Source: Dehalococcoidia bacterium
GTDB lineage: Bacteria > Chloroflexota > Dehalococcoidia > Lucifugimonadales > SHYT01
Assembly: GCA_009693045.1 (NCBI GenBank)
Contig: SHXZ01000002.1
Coordinates: 1 to 64,000 of the forward strand
Length of the DNA: 64,000 nt
Direction of reading: 5' to 3'
Below the pieces are notes generated by a model. The model was not told where the DNA came from. It worked only from the letters and a program-made list of their open reading frames with translations, and made no database searches. The translations under genes were made by a program, and so were the position numbers. Shown piece after piece: positions 61,684 to 64,000 of the stretch. Position 1 is the first letter of the stretch. Every line of letters starts with the position of its first letter.

Positions 61684-63348
61684 CTAGTACTGCCTCGCCT
61701 GCCGCGAGCGGCCTCCCATCTGGCCGTAGGAGACGTTGGGGTCGGTGACCACGTCCAAGAGTGCGGCGGTGCCAGACTTGAAGGCCCGCTCCAGCGCTGG
61801 GCGGATTTCCGAAGGCTTCTCCACGCGCTCGCCGTATCCGCGGAACCCCTGCATCACCATGTCGTAGCGGGTCTCCTGGGACAGCATGGTGCCGATGGCG
61901 CGGCCGTAGCGCCGCTTGACGCCCTGCGTCGTCTGGTTCCACGCCCCGTTGTTGCTCAGGACGCCGACGACGGGCAGCTTGAATCGCACCATCGTCTCCA
62001 TCTCCATGCCGTTGAGGCCGAACGCGCCGTCGCCAAAGACAATGGCGACCTGCTTGCCTGGCCGCGCTAGCTGCGCCGCAACGGCGAAGCCCGGCCCAGG
62101 CCCAAGGCAGCCGAACTGTCCCGGGTCCAGCCAGTGGCCCGGCCGGTTGATGCGCAGGACGCGCGCGGCGAACGTGACAATGTCGCCGCCGTCGCCCACC
62201 ACCGTCGCGTCCTCCTCCAGCACGTCCCGCATCTCCTTCATCAGGCGCATCGGGTGGATGGGCGTTTGGTCGCTGTTGAGGAACGGCTCGTCGGCCTGCT
62301 TCAGCGCTTTGTCCTCGGTCATGCACTCCTCAAGCCAGGCCTTGCCCGGCGACCGGTAGTTGGACCGGTGCAGGTCGTCCAGCGTCTGGCGAATGATCGC
62401 CTTCACGTCGCCGGAGATGCCGATGTCAATGTGGCGGTTCTTCCCGATCTGCTCGCCGTCAATCATGATCTGCACGACCTTGGCGTCCTTCGGGAACAGC
62501 ACGTCCCGCCCATAGCTCAGGCGGAAGTCAACGGGCACGCCGATGAGGATGATGACGTCCGACTTGACCATGGCGTAGCGTCGACCCAGCGACCCAAGGT
62601 TTGGATGCTCGTTAGGGATGGCGCCGCGGCCCATGGAGTTGAGGAACACCGGCGCGTCAATCGTCTCCACGAACTCGCGCAGGTCATCCCATGCCTTGTT
62701 CCACCAGATGTCGCTGCCCGCAATGACCGTCGGATGCTTGGCGGTCTTGAGCAGCTCAACGAGCTGGTGGATGTACTCGGGATCGCCGTAGGCGCGCGCC
62801 TTGGTGCGGTAGCCGGTGGGTAGAACGAGCTGGTCCGCCTCAAGCTGCCCGTTCACGATGTCAATGGGCATCTCAAGATACGTTGGGCCCGGCGTTTCCG
62901 ACGTGGCGTAGCGGAACGCGGTGGCCACGAAGTCCGGCACGCGGCGCAGCTCCGGGATCTGCTGCGCCCACTTGGTTATGGGCCGCAGGAGGCCCACGCT
63001 GTCAAACTCCTGCAGGCCGCCCATGAGCGCCTCGCGGATGGCGGAGTTGCCGCCGACGAGGAGCATGGGGCTGGGGGCTTGGTACGCGTTGGCGACGGCG
63101 GTGACCGCGTCCGTGACGCCGGGGCCAGCCGTGACGATTGCCACGCCCGGCTCGCCCGTCACCTTCGCCCACCCCTCCGCCGCGTGCGCCGCTGACTGCT
63201 CGTGCCGGAAGTCTATGACCTGGATGCCCTCGTCTACGCACCCTTCGTACAGGTCATAGATGTGGCCGCCGTTGAGGGAGAAGACGTACTTGACGCCCTC
63301 CTGCTTGAGCGCCTTGCCAAAGACGTGACCGCCTGAGATGGTTGCCAT
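61684..63348 (-). CDS. ThDP-dependent enzyme, oxalyl-CoA decarboxylase/2-hydroxyacyl-CoA lyase-like (copy 2)
   Basis: The 554-residue protein has catalytic Glu50 in DFRHEQSAAHAAEGWAKVTG, GVAIVTAGPGVTDAVTAVAN, and the ThDP motif GDGAFGLNGMEMETMVRFKL...VLSNNGAW. LGPGPGFAVAAQLARPGKQ and FRGYGERVEKPSEIRPALE are close to 2-hydroxyacyl-CoA lyases and oxalyl-CoA decarboxylases. Like copy 1 it has a class III CoA-transferase gene upstream on the same strand. The two copies are clearly diverged, so they may serve different substrates. GGGAGG precedes the ATG. Confidence 0.87.
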   Translation of the reverse strand: MATISGGHVFGKALKQEGVKYVFSLNGGHIYDLYEGCVDEGIQVIDFRHEQSAAHAAEGWAKVTGEPGVAIVTAGPGVTDAVTAVANAYQAPSPMLLVGGNSAIREALMGGLQEFDSVGLLRPITKWAQQIPELRRVPDFVATAFRYATSETPGPTYLEMPIDIVNGQLEADQLVLPTGYRTKARAYGDPEYIHQLVELLKTAKHPTVIAGSDIWWNKAWDDLREFVETIDAPVFLNSMGRGAIPNEHPNLGSLGRRYAMVKSDVIILIGVPVDFRLSYGRDVLFPKDAKVVQIMIDGEQIGKNRHIDIGISGDVKAIIRQTLDDLHRSNYRSPGKAWLEECMTEDKALKQADEPFLNSDQTPIHPMRLMKEMRDVLEEDATVVGDGGDIVTFAARVLRINRPGHWLDPGQFGCLGPGPGFAVAAQLARPGKQVAIVFGDGAFGLNGMEMETMVRFKLPVVGVLSNNGAWNQTTQGVKRRYGRAIGTMLSQETRYDMVMQGFRGYGERVEKPSEIRPALERAFKSGTAALLDVVTDPNVSYGQMGGRSRQARQY

Positions 63349-63670
63349 GCGACCTCCCGTACTGTGCGCTTCCGGCCTGTGACCGTAGACACCTCACCGC
63401 GGCTTCCGCGATATTGGGGGCGGCAAGATGCGTTAGAACTGTGCAACTCGGCTGGACGGAGACCCCCCTCAGCAGTTCCCAGCTGGGCTTAGCTCCTGCG
63501 CACCTCCTCAGCATGCCTTGCTGTGGTTCTTGGCCGGATGGCCTGTGGCCTTTTCGTCTTGTTCTAAGGTAGGCGGTGCGCTCGCCCGCGAGAGTGGTAG
63601 CGCCGGTGATTGGCGGGCAACACCTAGCAAGAACAATGAACGGCTCAACCATGCCCAGCCTCTCGGCCCC
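63349..63670. other. Gene-free stretch
   Basis: No supported gene or strong repeat is seen between the second CoA-transferase and the second ThDP enzyme gene. The gap is about 320 bases against 92 bases in the copy 1 pair. Confidence 0.4.
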
Positions 63671-64000
63671 CTAGATCGCGCCCTTCTCGTGAAGCTCAGC
63701 GATCTGTTCCCATGTGTAGCCCAGGCCCAGCAGAACGTCCTCGGTATGCTCGCCGAGCTCCGGCGCCGTGCTGCGGATGCGCGTCGGGGTTTCGCTGAAG
63801 CGCACGGGGTGGTTCGCCAGCTTGATATGGCCGAGCACGGGGTGCTCCACGTCCGCGATGTACTCATTGGCGATGACCTGGGGGTCGCTCGTCAGGTCGC
63901 TCAGGCGCTGGACGCGGGCGTACACCAGGTCGCCCGCCTTCTTGATCAGCTCCTCCCACTCGTCCGTGGTCTTCGTCGCGAAGGCCTTGTCACAAATGGT
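63671..64000 (-). CDS. Class III (CaiB/BaiF) CoA-transferase, copy 2 (C-terminal part; N-terminus beyond the right edge)
   Basis: The last 109 codons are in view and remain open at the window edge (reading ICDKAFATKTTDEWEELIKK). They contain VYARVQRLSDLTSDPQVIAN, VEHPVLGHIKLANHPVRFSE and a final PELGEHTEDVLLGLGYTWEQ, matching the end of copy 1 (NQYIVEMEHPTLGRVKETGH ... HLGEHTQEVLSELGY). The catalytic part is outside the window. It would be the partner of ThDP enzyme copy 2. Confidence 0.9.
   Translation of the reverse strand, partial: TICDKAFATKTTDEWEELIKKAGDLVYARVQRLSDLTSDPQVIANEYIADVEHPVLGHIKLANHPVRFSETPTRIRSTAPELGEHTEDVLLGLGYTWEQIAELHEKGAI

Noticed and set aside
59642..62326. An 894-residue version of solute-binding protein 3 starting at 62326
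   Set aside because: The first 250 codons overlap the ThDP enzyme on the same strand in another frame; signal peptide, lipobox and ribosome-binding site all mark the start at 61576.

Overview
The window is high-GC bacterial chromosome. I infer Chloroflexota, probably a Dehalococcoidia/SAR202-like lineage. The reasons are a 23S rRNA gene with its own promoter and no 16S gene or tRNA in front of it (unlinked rRNA genes are known in Dehalococcoidia), a solitary tRNA-Ile, UPF0182 and DUF1385 proteins, a MoxR/VWA pair, a FakA/DegV pair, and many dispersed palindromes of the GTAGGGGCG type. No marker was compared with a database, so the class-level assignment is tentative.

Layout. 1-2282: 5' part of a 23S rRNA gene on the minus strand, with leader and promoter. 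2.4-12.3 kb: KimA-like K+ transporter, threonine dehydratase, VapBC, leucyl-tRNA synthetase, aquaporin, DUF1232, SDR, flavin reductase, plus remnants of a phosphomannomutase and of gcvT. 12.7-17.5 kb: tRNA-Ile(GAU), an AT-richer FN3/beta-propeller lipoprotein, an alpha/beta hydrolase homologue lacking its nucleophile, a stand-alone RAM domain, an acyl-CoA dehydrogenase. 17.8-23.2 kb (minus): coaE, MoxR ATPase, Nudix CoA pyrophosphatase and a 1105-residue VWA protein, all closely packed. 23.7-26.1 kb: SufU-like scaffold and a GmrSD-type (DUF262/DUF1524) gene broken by two TAA codons. 26.4-34.2 kb: ybeY-dnaX-ybaB-[TPR-PIN]-recR-recO, then rplU-rpmA-rpmE and DUF1385. 34.2-45.2 kb: arginine biosynthesis (argJ, GNAT, argB, UPF0182, argD, argG, argH) with an acyl-CoA dehydrogenase scar and hicBA between argG and argH, then rpe. 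45.3-46.0 kb: two decayed regulators. 46.1-52.9 kb: MfnB-TusA fusion, DHDPS-family aldolase, rpmB, FakA-like and DegV proteins, MFS transporter. 53.2-64.0 kb (minus): two copies of a [class III CoA-transferase + ThDP lyase] pair enclosing three tandem solute-binding lipoproteins, one of which has lost its middle.

How the genes may work together. The last 12 kb looks like a carboxylic-acid uptake and breakdown locus: lipoproteins capture a substrate, a CaiB/BaiF transferase forms the CoA ester, and an oxalyl-CoA decarboxylase/2-hydroxyacyl-CoA lyase-type enzyme cleaves it, with the MFS protein as possible exporter or antiporter. No ABC permease or ATPase is in view. The dnaX-ybaB-recR replication/repair operon has taken up an AT-richer TPR-PIN pair joined to recR by a 4-base overlap. 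The most unusual proteins are the MfnB-TusA fusion, the TPR-PIN pair, and the solute-binding protein with an internal in-frame deletion. The window also holds many gene remnants and palindromic repeats.
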